In this document: positions 29,497 to 38,024 of the stretch, piece after piece
How the letters are laid out: each line of letters opens with the position of its first letter
Position numbering within the stretch: the first letter of the stretch is position 1
DNA from: a bacterium
Lineage (GTDB): Bacteria > Planctomycetota > UBA1135 > GCA-002686595
Direction: 5' to 3'
Assembly (NCBI GenBank): GCA_024226735.1
Contig: JAAELL010000349.1
Span: forward strand, 1-41,662
Length of the DNA: 41,662 bases
Translations under genes and position numbers: made by a program
The notes under the pieces: generated by a model
The model's input: the letters and a program-made list of their open reading frames with translations, nothing else
What the model was told of the DNA's origin: nothing
The model's database searches: none

Positions 29497-30969
29497 ATGC
29501 CGCGACTCTCGACCCTGCTCTTGACTTTCGCTTCGCTGCTCTTCGTCTGCGCCGTCCTTGCCGTCGCGGCTCTGCGGGCATCGCACCCGTTCGAGCTCGA
29601 ATGGCAAGAGGGTGGGATGCTCGAGCACGCCCTGCGCGTGGCGGAGGGCGAAGCGCTTTACGCCGAGCCGAGCCTGGAGTTCGCGGCGTTTCCGTACCCA
29701 CCGTTCTACCACTACGTGGCGGCGCTCTCGACGCGGCTCGTCGGTGCCGATCTGTTGGCCCTGCGCCTCGTGTCGATCCTGTCGACCGTCGCGTGCCTCG
29801 CGCTCCTCTTCGCGTACGCGGCGCGCGAAGGGGCCGCACCGATCGCGGGCATCGTGGCAGCGGGTCTCTTCGCCGCCGCGTTCCGCTTCGGAGGGGACTG
29901 GTACGACGTCGGCCGCGTCGACCTGCTCGCGTGGGCGCTGACCCTTGCCGGGCTGTACGTTCTGCGCTTCGGAGCGGGCCGCGGCGCCGCGGTCGGTGCG
30001 GCTGGCCTGTTCTTCCTGGCCTTCTTCACCAAGCAGACGGCTCTGCCCGTCGCGCTCACGCTCGCGGCGGTCGCCTACACGCGCGGCAAGGGCGCGGCGC
30101 TGGTCTTCCTCTGCGTCTTCTGCGTCGTGACCGGAGGCGCCGTGCTGGCCTACCATCTGGCGAGCGATGGTTGGTCCACGTGGTACTGGTTCGAGCTCTT
30201 GCGCGGGCACCGGCTGCACCTCCCGGGCGTGGTCGGCTTCTGGCGCGAGGTCGCCTTGGGGCTCGGGCTCGCGCTCTTCACGTTCGCGCTCGGCTTCGGA
30301 GCGGCAGGGGCCGAGCGCGATGAGCCCTGGGCGCCTAACCGGATGACGGTCGCCGCTGCGGTCGCGCTCCTCGCGACTGGCTGGCTGGGGCGTGCGCACG
30401 AAGGCGGCTTCGACAACACGTTGATCCCCGCCGCGCTCGCCGCGAGCCTGCTCGCGGGTCCCGCCGCTGCGCGAGCACTGCGCACCGGTGGACCAGTCGC
30501 CGCGCTGGCGACGGGGATTCTGCTCGCGCAGTTCGCCGTGCTTGCGTGGGACCCGCGCACGGCACTGCCCACTGCCGAGGACGTGGCGGAGGGAGAACGC
30601 GTCACGCGCGAGCTAGCGGCGATCGAGGGCGAGGTCTTCGTGCCGTACCAGCCGTACCTCGCGCGGCGCGCCGGCAAGCGTACGTGCGTGCACTACATGG
30701 CGATCGAAGACCTCTTGAAAAGCGCCGAGTCCGAACCCGGCTCCGCCCGCTACGCGCGCGGGCAGCGCTTCTTCGACCGGCTCGTGCAGGCGATCGAGCA
30801 ACGCCGCTACGGCGCACTCGTCATGAGCCAGGACCGTCCGGACCTCTCCGAGCTTCTCGGCCGGACCTACCTCCCGCCGCGCCCGCTCGCCGACCCGCTG
30901 CGGCCCGGCGTGTTCGCGCCGGTGACCGGATTTCCCGCGCGGCCGAAGTGGATCTACTTGCCGCGCTGA
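29497..30969 (+). CDS. Polytopic membrane protein, GT39/ArnT-like glycosyltransferase
   Basis: The 490-residue protein has about ten hydrophobic segments. Its first extracytoplasmic loop carries ELEWQEGGMLEHALRVAEGEALYAEP, followed by FPYPPFYHYV. This matches the pattern of C-superfamily glycosyltransferases (acidic motif, then Y-P-P-x-Y/F), which use polyprenyl-phosphate sugars on the outer face of the membrane. The C-terminus is soluble (VPYQPYLARRAGKRTC ... PKWIYLPR). ATG 29497 is chosen as it starts directly before TM1; the in-frame GTG/ATG at 29443 would add a basic extension. Its 3' end overlaps the convergent small membrane gene by 16 bp. The sugar substrate is unknown. Confidence 0.75.
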   Translation: MPRLSTLLLTFASLLFVCAVLAVAALRASHPFELEWQEGGMLEHALRVAEGEALYAEPSLEFAAFPYPPFYHYVAALSTRLVGADLLALRLVSILSTVACLALLFAYAAREGAAPIAGIVAAGLFAAAFRFGGDWYDVGRVDLLAWALTLAGLYVLRFGAGRGAAVGAAGLFFLAFFTKQTALPVALTLAAVAYTRGKGAALVFLCVFCVVTGGAVLAYHLASDGWSTWYWFELLRGHRLHLPGVVGFWREVALGLGLALFTFALGFGAAGAERDEPWAPNRMTVAAAVALLATGWLGRAHEGGFDNTLIPAALAASLLAGPAAARALRTGGPVAALATGILLAQFAVLAWDPRTALPTAEDVAEGERVTRELAAIEGEVFVPYQPYLARRAGKRTCVHYMAIEDLLKSAESEPGSARYARGQRFFDRLVQAIEQRRYGALVMSQDRPDLSELLGRTYLPPRPLADPLRPGVFAPVTGFPARPKWIYLPR

Positions 30970-31304
30970 CGGCTCATCAAAGCACGCGTGATCGTCGGTG
31001 CCACGACGCCGCCGGCGAGGAGCAGGATCGCGATCAGGCCAGCGAAGCGGAGAACGCCCGCCCAGCCGCGCGGCATCGCGTCGTAGAGGAACGCCAAGCC
31101 AGCGGCGCCGAAGCAGACGAGGCCGATCACGAGCACCCAGCCGTCGCGCGCGAGCACGCGCAGGTCGCGCCGCGCCGTGCGGCCGTCCGCGTCGAGCACC
31201 CAGCCCGGCGGAAGCGCTTCGCGGATCTGCTTCGGCGTCGGATCACGGCCGTCCCGGCGCAGGGACTGGAGGTCGACCAGGTCCTCGACCGGCACCGGAT
31301 CCAT
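30954..31304 (-). CDS. Small two-TM membrane protein downstream of gatB
   Basis: The 116-residue protein has a soluble N-terminus (VEDLVDLQSLRRDGRDPTPKQIREALPPGW) and two membrane helices (WVLVIGLVCFGAAGLAFLY and VLRFAGLIAILLLAGGVVA). Its ATG touches the gatB stop (TGATG, 1-nt overlap), so it is the last gene of the gatCAB operon. No family is recognised. The frame is open upstream as an antisense-like shadow of gatB, but only this part is credible. Confidence 0.75.
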   Translation of the reverse strand: MDPVPVEDLVDLQSLRRDGRDPTPKQIREALPPGWVLDADGRTARRDLRVLARDGWVLVIGLVCFGAAGLAFLYDAMPRGWAGVLRFAGLIAILLLAGGVVAPTITRALMSRQRGK

Positions 31305-32749
31305 CAGTCGCTCTCGCGGATCAGGCGCAGGAGCGTGTCGCGCACGGCCTCGGGGTTGGCGCTGCCGCCGCTCGCCTGCATCACCGCACCCATGCACGCC
31401 CCGATCGCCTTGTCGTTGCCCCCGCGGACGGCGTCGATCACTTGCGGTTTGGCCTCGAGCGCCGAGCGACACCACGCTTCGATCTGGCCCGTGTCCTGGA
31501 CCTGTTCGAGCCCGAGCTCGCGTACGAGCTCGGCGGGCGAGCGCCCTGTCTTCATCATCTCGCGCACGACAGAGCGCGCCGCCTTCTTCGTGATCGTGCC
31601 GTCCTGGGTGAGGGCGACGAGCTCCGCCAGCTGATGTGGCTTGCACGGCAGCTCGGCGATCGTGCTCGCCTCGATCTCGTCGCCCGCCAGCCCCGCGAGG
31701 AGCTCGTTCGTGATCAGGTTGGTCAGGTCCTTCGCGGTGCCGTCGTGCGAAGCGCGCACCGCCGCCTCGAAGAAGTCCGCGACGCCACGTTCGCTCGTCA
31801 GGACGCCCGCGTCGTATTCCGACAGCCCCAGCTCCGTCCGGTAGCGCGCCCGGCGCTCGGCCGCGGGCTCGGGCAAGAGGCCGCGCTCGCGCTCGAGGAG
31901 GGCGGCGTCGACCGGGATCGGCGGGAGGTCCGGCTCGGGGAAGTAGCGGTAGTCCGCCTCGTTCTCCTTGCTGCGCATCGTGCGCGTCTCGCCGCGGTCG
32001 GGGTCGAACAGCCGCGTCTCCTGCGCTATGGCCGCGCCCGCTTCGTAGGCCGCGATTTGGCGCCCGATCTCGTGCTCGATGGCGAGCGAGACGTTGCGGA
32101 AGGAGTTGAGGTTCTTGATCTCGACCTTCGTCCGCCACGGTTCGTCCTCGGGGTGCACCGAGATGTTGACGTCGCAGCGCAGCGAACCCTTCTCCATGTC
32201 GCAGTCGGACACACCGGCGTACTGCAGGATCTCCTTGAGCGCGACGAGGTAGGCGTGCGCTTCCTCGCTCGAGGTCATGTCGGCTTCCGTCACCGACTCG
32301 ATCAGCGGCACGCCCGCGCGGTTGAGGTCGACGCGCGTCGTGTTGCCTGCGTCGTGGACCGCCTTGCCGGCGTCCTCTTCCATGTGGATACGCGTCAGGC
32401 GCACGTGCTTGCCGCTCGCGAGCGTGATGCCGCCACCCGAGCAGTAGGGGCGGTCGTACTGGCTGATCTGGTAGCCCTTGGGCAGGTCGCAGTAGAAGTA
32501 GTTCTTGCGGTCGAACTTGCTCCACGGCGCGATGTCGCAGCCGAGCGCGAGCGCCGCCCGCAGCGCGAGGTCGAACGCGTGCTGATTCAGGACCGGGAGT
32601 GCTCCCGGCTGTCCGGTGCAGACCGGGCACGTCAGCGTGTTGGGCTCCGCGCCGAAGCGATTGGCACAGCCGCAGAACAGCTTCGTCTGCGTGCCGAGCT
32701 GGCAGTGCACCTCGAGACCGATGACGGGGACCCAGGTCGTCGCACTCAT
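31304..32749 (-). CDS. gatB: Asp-tRNA(Asn)/Glu-tRNA(Gln) amidotransferase subunit B
   Basis: The 481-residue protein is the tRNA-binding kinase subunit of GatCAB, which activates mischarged Glu-tRNA(Gln) and/or Asp-tRNA(Asn) by phosphorylation before amidation. Diagnostic segments are VIGLEVHCQLGTQTKLFCGC, the zinc cysteines (CGC and CPVC), KNYFYCDLPKGYQISQYD, and SLRCDVNISV with KNLNSFRNV. The C-terminal YqeY-like tail has AVRGGNDKAIGACMGAVMQ. Full family length. The start overlaps the gatA stop by 4 bp. Confidence 0.97.
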   Translation of the reverse strand: MSATTWVPVIGLEVHCQLGTQTKLFCGCANRFGAEPNTLTCPVCTGQPGALPVLNQHAFDLALRAALALGCDIAPWSKFDRKNYFYCDLPKGYQISQYDRPYCSGGGITLASGKHVRLTRIHMEEDAGKAVHDAGNTTRVDLNRAGVPLIESVTEADMTSSEEAHAYLVALKEILQYAGVSDCDMEKGSLRCDVNISVHPEDEPWRTKVEIKNLNSFRNVSLAIEHEIGRQIAAYEAGAAIAQETRLFDPDRGETRTMRSKENEADYRYFPEPDLPPIPVDAALLERERGLLPEPAAERRARYRTELGLSEYDAGVLTSERGVADFFEAAVRASHDGTAKDLTNLITNELLAGLAGDEIEASTIAELPCKPHQLAELVALTQDGTITKKAARSVVREMMKTGRSPAELVRELGLEQVQDTGQIEAWCRSALEAKPQVIDAVRGGNDKAIGACMGAVMQASGGSANPEAVRDTLLRLIRESD

Positions 32750-34227
32750 CGGGCGGCTCCTTCCATCGGTGCGATTGCGACGGGCCCGCGCGCCTCCTGC
32801 AGCGCTCGGGCACAGCCGAGCACTCCGGCATCGTCGCGCGCGGCGCCGATCAGCTGCAGGCCGACCGGTAGCTCGCGTCCGTCACGCTCGAGCGCCCCGC
32901 ACGGCACGCTGGCCGCCGGCAGGCCGGCCAGGCTCGCCGGCACGGTCATGACGTCGGAGAGGTACATCGCGACCGGGTCGTCGGTCTTCTCGCCCAGCGC
33001 GAATGCGGGGCTCGGCGACGTCGGACACGCGATCACGTCGACTTCGCCGAACGCCGTCTCGAAGTCGCGCGCGATCAGCGTGCGCACACGCGATGCCTTG
33101 CCGTACCAGGCGTCGTAGTAGCCCGAGGACAGCACGTAGGTCCCGAGCAGAATGCGCAGCTTCACCTCGTCGCCGAAGCCGGCCTCGCGCGTCGCGGCGA
33201 TCATGCCCTGCAGGCTGCCATCGCCCGTGGCGCGCGTGGCGTAACGAACCCCGTCGTAGCGTGCGAGGTTGCTCGACGCTTCCGCCGTCGCGACGACGTA
33301 GTAGGTGGGGATCGCGTACCGCGTGTGGGGAAGCCGGACCTCGTGCACCTCGGCGCCGAGCGTGCGCAGCTCGTCGATGCCCGCTTCGACCGCCGAGCGC
33401 ACGCCGGCGTCGAGGTCGGTCGGGAAGTACTCCGCCGGAACACCGACGCGCAGCCCCGTCAGGTCCTGCGGTGCCGGTTCGATCGCGAGCGGTGGCGCCT
33501 CGATGCATGTCGAGTCGCGACCGTCCGCGCCGGAGATGACGCCCATCACGCGCTCGAGGTCGCGACCGCTGCGCGCGAACGGGCTCACCTGATCTAGGGA
33601 CGAGCCATAAGCGATCAAGCCGTAGCGCGACACGCGCCCGTACGTCGGCTTGAACCCGAGTGTCCCGCACAGTGCCGCGGGTTGGCGCACGGATCCACCG
33701 GTGTCCGAGCCGAGCGCGATGGGGACGATGCCCGCCGCGACGGCCGCGGCGCTGCCGCCCGACGAGCCGCCGGGCGTGCGCGAGACGTCCCATGGGTTGC
33801 GGGTGACGCCAAACGCGGAGTTCTCGCACGACGAGCCCATCGCGAACTCGTCCATGTTCGTCGCGCCGATGGGAACGGCTCCCGCGTCGAGCAGCCGCTC
33901 GACGAACGTCGCGTCGTAGGGGGCGCGCCAGCCCTCGAGGATGCGCGAGCCGCAGCTCGCCGGTGATCCCGCGAGACACATGTTGGCCTTCAGCGCGACC
34001 GGAACGCCGAACAGAGCGCCCGGTTCCCCGTCGGTGCGACTTCGGGCGTCGAGCGCGCGCGCTCGCGCCAGCGCGGCATCGCCCTCGACGTGCAGGAAGG
34101 CGCCGAGCGCCGTACCGCGTGACTCGGCCGCCTCCAGGGCCGCGCGCGTCGCCTGCTCGGCGGACAGCTCGCCCGCGAGGATCGCCGCGCGCAGCGCCGT
34201 CGCGTCGTAGCTCTCGAAGCGCGTCAC
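32746..34227 (-). CDS. gatA: Asp-tRNA(Asn)/Glu-tRNA(Gln) amidotransferase subunit A
   Basis: The 493-residue amidase-signature protein releases ammonia from glutamine for GatB. The catalytic triad is present: Lys80 (GVPVALKANM), cis-Ser155 (TPGGSSGGSAAAV) and nucleophile Ser179 (ALGSDTGGSVRQPA). The residue after the catalytic Lys is Ala where most relatives have Asp (KDN), a substitution worth noting; the rest is canonical (YGRVSRYGLIAYGSSLDQ). It sits in gatC-gatA-gatB order with 4-bp overlaps on both sides. Confidence 0.97.
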   Translation of the reverse strand: MTRFESYDATALRAAILAGELSAEQATRAALEAAESRGTALGAFLHVEGDAALARARALDARSRTDGEPGALFGVPVALKANMCLAGSPASCGSRILEGWRAPYDATFVERLLDAGAVPIGATNMDEFAMGSSCENSAFGVTRNPWDVSRTPGGSSGGSAAAVAAGIVPIALGSDTGGSVRQPAALCGTLGFKPTYGRVSRYGLIAYGSSLDQVSPFARSGRDLERVMGVISGADGRDSTCIEAPPLAIEPAPQDLTGLRVGVPAEYFPTDLDAGVRSAVEAGIDELRTLGAEVHEVRLPHTRYAIPTYYVVATAEASSNLARYDGVRYATRATGDGSLQGMIAATREAGFGDEVKLRILLGTYVLSSGYYDAWYGKASRVRTLIARDFETAFGEVDVIACPTSPSPAFALGEKTDDPVAMYLSDVMTVPASLAGLPAASVPCGALERDGRELPVGLQLIGAARDDAGVLGCARALQEARGPVAIAPMEGAAR

Positions 34228-34544
34228 GACTGGCCGCCCTGCCCACCGGCGTCGCGCTTGGGGATCGCGCGCGGCACTCCATAGAACCCCTCGCGCGGAT
34301 CGGGCGCGTTGCCCACGAGCGCGTCGCGCGGCATCGACGGGCGCACTTCATCCGTGCGAACCTGCAGCTCGGTCGAGACGACCGAGGTCGGCTCGACCCC
34401 TTCGACGTCGAGCTCCGAGAGCACCTCGAAGTGCTTCAGGATCGCTGCGAACTGGGGGCCGAGCGTGCGCGCTTCGCCGGCGTCGACCTCCAGTCGCGCC
34501 AGGGCCGCTGTCTCGAGCACGAGGTCGACGTCGGGACCTTCCAT
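34224..34544 (-). CDS. gatC: Asp-tRNA(Asn)/Glu-tRNA(Gln) amidotransferase subunit C
   Basis: The 106-residue protein belongs to the small belt subunit that stabilises GatA-GatB. It shows the GatC pattern: DVDLVLETAALARLEVDAGE, then FAAILKHFEVLSELDVEGVEPTS, then VRTDEVRPSMPRDALVGNAP and FYGVPRAIP. ATG 34544 gives the usual length; the frame upstream to 34700 is non-coding sequence. It is the promoter-proximal gene of the operon and its stop overlaps the gatA start by 4 bp. Confidence 0.95.
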   Translation of the reverse strand: MEGPDVDLVLETAALARLEVDAGEARTLGPQFAAILKHFEVLSELDVEGVEPTSVVSTELQVRTDEVRPSMPRDALVGNAPDPREGFYGVPRAIPKRDAGGQGGQS

Positions 34545-34664
34545 GATGATCGCTGGCGTTCGTGCCGGCTCCTGTGCGGAGCGAGGGGCGGTTCGGGGGC
34601 TTCGGTCACGCCCCAGGACGGGTGGGCGGGGGCACCGGGCGGGCAGGCCGCGGATCATACGGCC

Positions 34665-34689
34665 TAGCGGGGCTGCAGTGCAGCCCCGC
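34665..34689. other. Perfect 12-bp palindrome between divergent genes
   Basis: AGCGGGGCTGCA at 34665-34676 is the exact reverse complement of TGCAGCCCCGCT at 34678-34689, with one G between. It lies in the spacer between divergent gatC and the two-TM protein gene, about 70 bp before the latter's ATG. It could be an operator or a hairpin in a 5' leader; divergent genes make a terminator role unlikely. Confidence 0.6.
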
Positions 34690-34756
34690 TGGTGCCGCAA
34701 GCGTCCCGGGCCAGCCTGGCTTGCTTCCGCCCGCGGGAGGACCTACCGTTTCGGGC

Positions 34757-35362
34757 ATGTCCCTGCCCCCGCTCCTGGCGGTCGCCGAAGGCCTGTTCGG
34801 CGAGCCGGACTGGTCGAGCCTGGGGATCGTGTCGGCGATCGTCGGCGCCTTCCTCATCGCCAATGCGACCCTCTTCGAGCACCCGCGCCGACTGGTCGCA
34901 CGCTACTTCGGCAAGACGCACCGGCTGCAGTCGGTGCGTGAGTACGTGTACAACCGGGTCCAGACGACCCTTGGGTTCGCGTTCTTGTTGGGCGGGTTCG
35001 GGCTGCAGCTCGTCGGGCACTACGCGCACGTGCCCGAGGGGCAGAATCCGCTGCCGACCGCGTGGGTCGGACTGATCGTCGTGATCGCCGTCGGTCTCCT
35101 CGGCTCGGCGTGGTGGTGGTCGCTCTGGGCGTTCCGGCGCTACGTGCGCGAGTACTTCAACCAGAACCCGCGGGATCTCGAGAACGACCCCGTCTGCGCG
35201 CGTGAGATCGGCGAGCTGTTCGGCATCGAGTCGTTCGACGACGACACGGTCGAGACCTACGCCGCGCGCCTGCGCAAGCGCGCCGGCTTGCCGCGCCAGA
35301 CCGGGCCGGCGCGCGAGAGCCTGCCGGACGACGGCTTCGAGCTCGACGTTCCCGAGGCCTGA
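34757..35362 (+). CDS. Two-TM membrane protein of unknown function
   Basis: The 201-residue protein has an N-terminal hydrophobic segment (LGIVSAIVGAFLIAN) and two further strong helices (TTLGFAFLLGGFGLQLVGHYA and WVGLIVVIAVGLLGSAWWWSLWAF). A charged cytoplasmic tail follows (VREYFNQNPRDLENDPVCAREIGELFGIES). ATG 34757 starts directly before the first segment. I do not recognise a family. It is followed by comF after 81 bp. Confidence 0.8.
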   Translation: MSLPPLLAVAEGLFGEPDWSSLGIVSAIVGAFLIANATLFEHPRRLVARYFGKTHRLQSVREYVYNRVQTTLGFAFLLGGFGLQLVGHYAHVPEGQNPLPTAWVGLIVVIAVGLLGSAWWWSLWAFRRYVREYFNQNPRDLENDPVCAREIGELFGIESFDDDTVETYAARLRKRAGLPRQTGPARESLPDDGFELDVPEA

Positions 35363-35366
35363 CGGG

Positions 35367-35413
35367 GTCGCAGTCGGGTCGCAGGTCGCAGCTGAGTCGC
35401 AGCTGGGCCGCAA
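35367..35413 (+). repeat. Phased GTCGCAG repeats upstream of comF
   Basis: GTCGCAG occurs exactly at 35367, 35378, 35385 and 35396, with a degenerate fifth copy (GCCGCAA) at 35407. Spacings are 11, 7, 11 and 11 bp, close to one helical turn. They lie just after the stop of the membrane protein and before comF, a position suited to a regulator-binding array, though a slippage product is equally possible. Confidence 0.7.
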
Positions 35414-35443
35414 CCGGACCGCCCGCCGGCCGGTCGTCCAGGG

Positions 35444-36205
35444 GTGTTCCGCCAACTCTTGCTCGAGCTCGTCGATGCGGTCTATCCGCCCGCCTGCTTT
35501 CTGTGCGGTGCGCCGGCCGCCGACTGGGCGTGCGACGCCCACCGGATCCCCGCGCGCTTGCTCGGCCCGCGCTGCGGGCGCTGTGTGGCTCCGCTACCGG
35601 CAGCTCTGCCCGATGGCTACGCGTGCGCGCGCTGTCGGCGCCGGCCACCGGGGTTCGAGCGGGTCTTGGCGCTCGCCGACTACGGACGCGAGTCCGCTGC
35701 GCGGGAGTGGCTGCTCGCGTTCAAGCACGGCGGCCGGCGCGACCTGGCGCGACCGCTCGGTGCGGCTCTGGCGCGGCGTTGCCTAGAGGTCGGGGTGGAA
35801 GCGGACTTGCTCGTGCCGGTCCCGCTGCACCCCTGGCGCCGGCTGGCGCGCGGGTACGACCAGGCGCGCGCGCTCGCACAGCGGCTCGCCGAGGATCTGG
35901 ACGTGCGCGTCGAGCCCGCGCTGGCACGCACGCGGGCGACCCTCGAGCAGGGGGCGCCGAGCTCGCCCTCGCGGGCGGCCAACGTGCGTTCAGCCTTTGC
36001 CTGCGATCCAGCCGCACGGCGTCACCTGCGCGGACGCGCGGTGTGGTTGGTCGACGACGTCTTGACGTCGGGCGCGACCGCGAGCGAGTGCGCCCACGTC
36101 CTGAAGCGCGCGGGGGCACAAGCGGTCGGCGTCTTGTGCGTGGCGCGCGCGACGCGGCGGCGCGCCTTGCCGGACGGCCCGCAATCGACCACACTCACGC
36201 CGTGA
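35444..36205 (+). CDS. comF: ComF-family phosphoribosyltransferase-like protein
   Basis: The 253-residue protein has the double zinc-ribbon N-terminus of ComF/GntX proteins (YPPACFLCGAP, GPRCGRCVAPL, ACARCRRRPPGF). This is followed by the motif YGRESAAREWLLAFKHGGRRDLARPL, the LVPVPLHPWRRLARGYDQA segment, and the PRPP-binding motif VWLVDDVLTSGATA. ComF takes part in DNA uptake in transformable bacteria; in others its role is less clear. Start GTG 35444 has AGGGG directly before it, which is close, so the exact start is moderately certain. The stop overlaps the larC start (GTGA), indicating coupling. Confidence 0.9.
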   Translation: MFRQLLLELVDAVYPPACFLCGAPAADWACDAHRIPARLLGPRCGRCVAPLPAALPDGYACARCRRRPPGFERVLALADYGRESAAREWLLAFKHGGRRDLARPLGAALARRCLEVGVEADLLVPVPLHPWRRLARGYDQARALAQRLAEDLDVRVEPALARTRATLEQGAPSSPSRAANVRSAFACDPAARRHLRGRAVWLVDDVLTSGATASECAHVLKRAGAQAVGVLCVARATRRRALPDGPQSTTLTP

Positions 36206-37416
36206 CGACTCTCTGGATCGAACCCTTCGGCGGCATGGCCGGCGACATGCTCCTCGCCGCGTTCCTCGACTTGGACGATCCGCGCTTCACGCTCGACGAC
36301 CTACGCGGACTCGCCGACGATCTCGTTCCGGGCGAGGCGCGGCTCGAGCTCGCCGAGGTCAAGCGCGGCTCGATCGCCGCCAAGCATGTCTCGGTCGTGA
36401 CTCCGGAGACCTCCGCACCGCCTCACCGCCACTACGACGAGCTCGAGCGCAGGATCTCCGATTCGGCGCTGTCCGAGGCCGCGCGCAAGAACGCGTGCGA
36501 CGTGCTGTGGTGCATCGCCGAGGCCGAGGCCGTCGTGCACGGGACGACGCCGGATCGCATCCACTTCCATGAGGTCGGTGCGATCGACACGCTGATCGAC
36601 GTGTGCGGCGCGGCGCTCGCGCTCGAGCGACTCGGCGTGGGCGAGCTGCACGCGTCGCCGCCGCTGCTCGGTTCGGGCACGGTGCGCTGTGCGCACGGCG
36701 AGATGCCGGTGCCGCCGCCAGCGGTCGTCGAGATCCTTCGCGGCCGGCCGACGCGGCCGGGCGGGGGAGAGGGCGAGCGCTTGACGCCGACTGGCGCCGC
36801 GCTCTTGGCGACCTGGACCGCCGACTTCACGCCGCCGCCCAGCTTCCTGCCGCACGCGGTCGGCTACGGAGCCGGCGGCCGCGACCCCAAGGACGGCCCG
36901 CCGAACCTCGTGCGCGTGCAGCTCGGCGAGTCAGCGGTCGATGCGGACACGCGGGCCGAGGCGTGGTTGATGGACGTCAACCTCGACGACATGACGCCCG
37001 AAGAGATCGGCCACGCTGTCGGTGCCTTGCGCGCCGCCGGCGCGCTCGAGGTGTGGACGTCGCCGCTGTCGATGAAGAAGGATCGTCCCGGCGTGCTGGT
37101 CTCGGCGCTCGCGCGCGCGAGGGCGCGGCGCGCACTGGAGACAGCGCTCTTCGAATGGACGACGACGCTCGGCGTGCGCTGGACGCGCGTCGAGCGCACC
37201 GAGTGCGCGCGGCGCGGGCTCCGCGTCGATGTCGCGGGCGTTCCCGTACGCATCCAGGTGCGCACGCGTCCGGCCAGCGAAGGCGCGACGGCCTTCGGCG
37301 AACGCGACCTGGCGCCGGAGCACGATGACGTCGTTGCGGCAGCCGAAGCTGCCGGTCTCACGCTGCGCGAGGCGCGGCGGCGCGCGATCGATGCGGCGCT
37401 CGCGCAGCTGGGCTGA
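36202..37416 (+). CDS. larC: LarC-like nickel insertion protein
   Basis: The 404-residue protein begins LWIEPFGGMAGDMLLAAFLDL and contains FHEVGAIDTLIDVCGAALALE, PPPAVVEILRGRP, ERLTPTGAALLATW, YGAGGRDPKDGPPNLVRV and MDVNLDDMTPEEIGH. These are the signatures of LarC (DUF111), the cyclometallase that inserts nickel into pyridinium-3,5-bisthiocarboxylate mononucleotide for the NPN cofactor of lactate racemase-like enzymes. Some larC genes are split by a programmed frameshift; here the reading frame is continuous. larB and larE are not in the window. GTG 36202 overlaps the comF stop. Confidence 0.93.
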   Translation: MTTLWIEPFGGMAGDMLLAAFLDLDDPRFTLDDLRGLADDLVPGEARLELAEVKRGSIAAKHVSVVTPETSAPPHRHYDELERRISDSALSEAARKNACDVLWCIAEAEAVVHGTTPDRIHFHEVGAIDTLIDVCGAALALERLGVGELHASPPLLGSGTVRCAHGEMPVPPPAVVEILRGRPTRPGGGEGERLTPTGAALLATWTADFTPPPSFLPHAVGYGAGGRDPKDGPPNLVRVQLGESAVDADTRAEAWLMDVNLDDMTPEEIGHAVGALRAAGALEVWTSPLSMKKDRPGVLVSALARARARRALETALFEWTTTLGVRWTRVERTECARRGLRVDVAGVPVRIQVRTRPASEGATAFGERDLAPEHDDVVAAAEAAGLTLREARRRAIDAALAQLG

Positions 37417-37539
37417 GGTCCGTACACCATCGAAACGTCGCGCGGGTTGACGCGCGGGCCGGCATCGGTGAGCTTTTGCGGGACGGGCCATTCCCAGCCT
37501 GAAACGATCCAGGCTAGAACCTTGCTATTCGGATTGAAG

Positions 37540-37902
37540 ATGATTCGCACGTTGAGCCCCTTGCTCGTCGCCATCCTCCTGCTCCCCGGTTGCTTGATCG
37601 GCTCGAGCACCGACACCGACTACTCGGGCCGCTACATCAGCGAGGACACGATTCAGGAGGTGCAGCCCGGAGCCTCGAAGGATTTCGTCCTCGAGCTCTG
37701 CGGCGAGCCGACCTCACGCATCGATTCGGGCGGCGGAGCGGAGCTGTGGAAGTGGGAGTACAGCCAGGAGACCGCGAGCTCGGGTTCGGTGTTCCTGCTG
37801 CTCGGCAGCAGCAAGACGAGCAAGTCCGAGGGGGCCGTGTGGGTGAAGTTCGAGGACGAGCGCGTCGTGCGCGCGTGGCGCGACGCACTGCCCGCCGGCT
37901 GA
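37540..37902 (+). CDS. BamE/SmpA-like small lipoprotein
   Basis: The 120-residue protein has a lipoprotein signal (MIRTLSPLLVAILLLPGC, acyl-Cys18). Its core, IQEVQPGASKDFVLELCGEPTSR then WKWEYSQET and VWVKFEDERVVRAW, follows the BamE/OmlA pattern of a small beta-alpha protein (I-x-x-G-x-x-x-x-x-V-x-x-x-x-G-x-P). In proteobacteria BamE belongs to the outer-membrane assembly machine; here only the fold is suggested. ATG 37540 is chosen for the lipobox; the frame is open upstream to 37447. It stands alone with no operon partners. Confidence 0.8.
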   Translation: MIRTLSPLLVAILLLPGCLIGSSTDTDYSGRYISEDTIQEVQPGASKDFVLELCGEPTSRIDSGGGAELWKWEYSQETASSGSVFLLLGSSKTSKSEGAVWVKFEDERVVRAWRDALPAG

Positions 37903-37992
37903 GCGAGACCAGTGCGTTGCCCGGTTGCTCGCCGCTTGGCAGCGGGGGCCAGGCCGCGGGCCACGGCGTGTTCCGTTTTCCGTTGTCGCGGA

Positions 37993-38023
37993 GCCAGCCG
38001 CTGAACACGACGAAGCGGCTGGC
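37993..38023. other. 9-bp inverted repeat at the truncation point of the 38.4 kb remnant
   Basis: GCCAGCCGC (37993-38001) and GCGGCTGGC (38015-38023) are perfect inverted repeats around a 13-nt spacer. They lie immediately beyond the point where the minus-strand remnant 38025-38396 loses protein-like character. No T run flanks the stem. It may be a terminator-like hairpin or a trace of the event that truncated the gene. Confidence 0.55.
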
Positions 38024-38024
38024 G

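Noticed and set aside
30954..32831. 625-residue frame covering gatB antiparallel frames
   Set aside because: Only its last 116 residues are credible; the rest is an out-of-frame reading of gatB.
36202..37416. Programmed frameshift in larC
   Set aside because: The frame is continuous from N- to C-terminal motifs, so no frameshift is needed.
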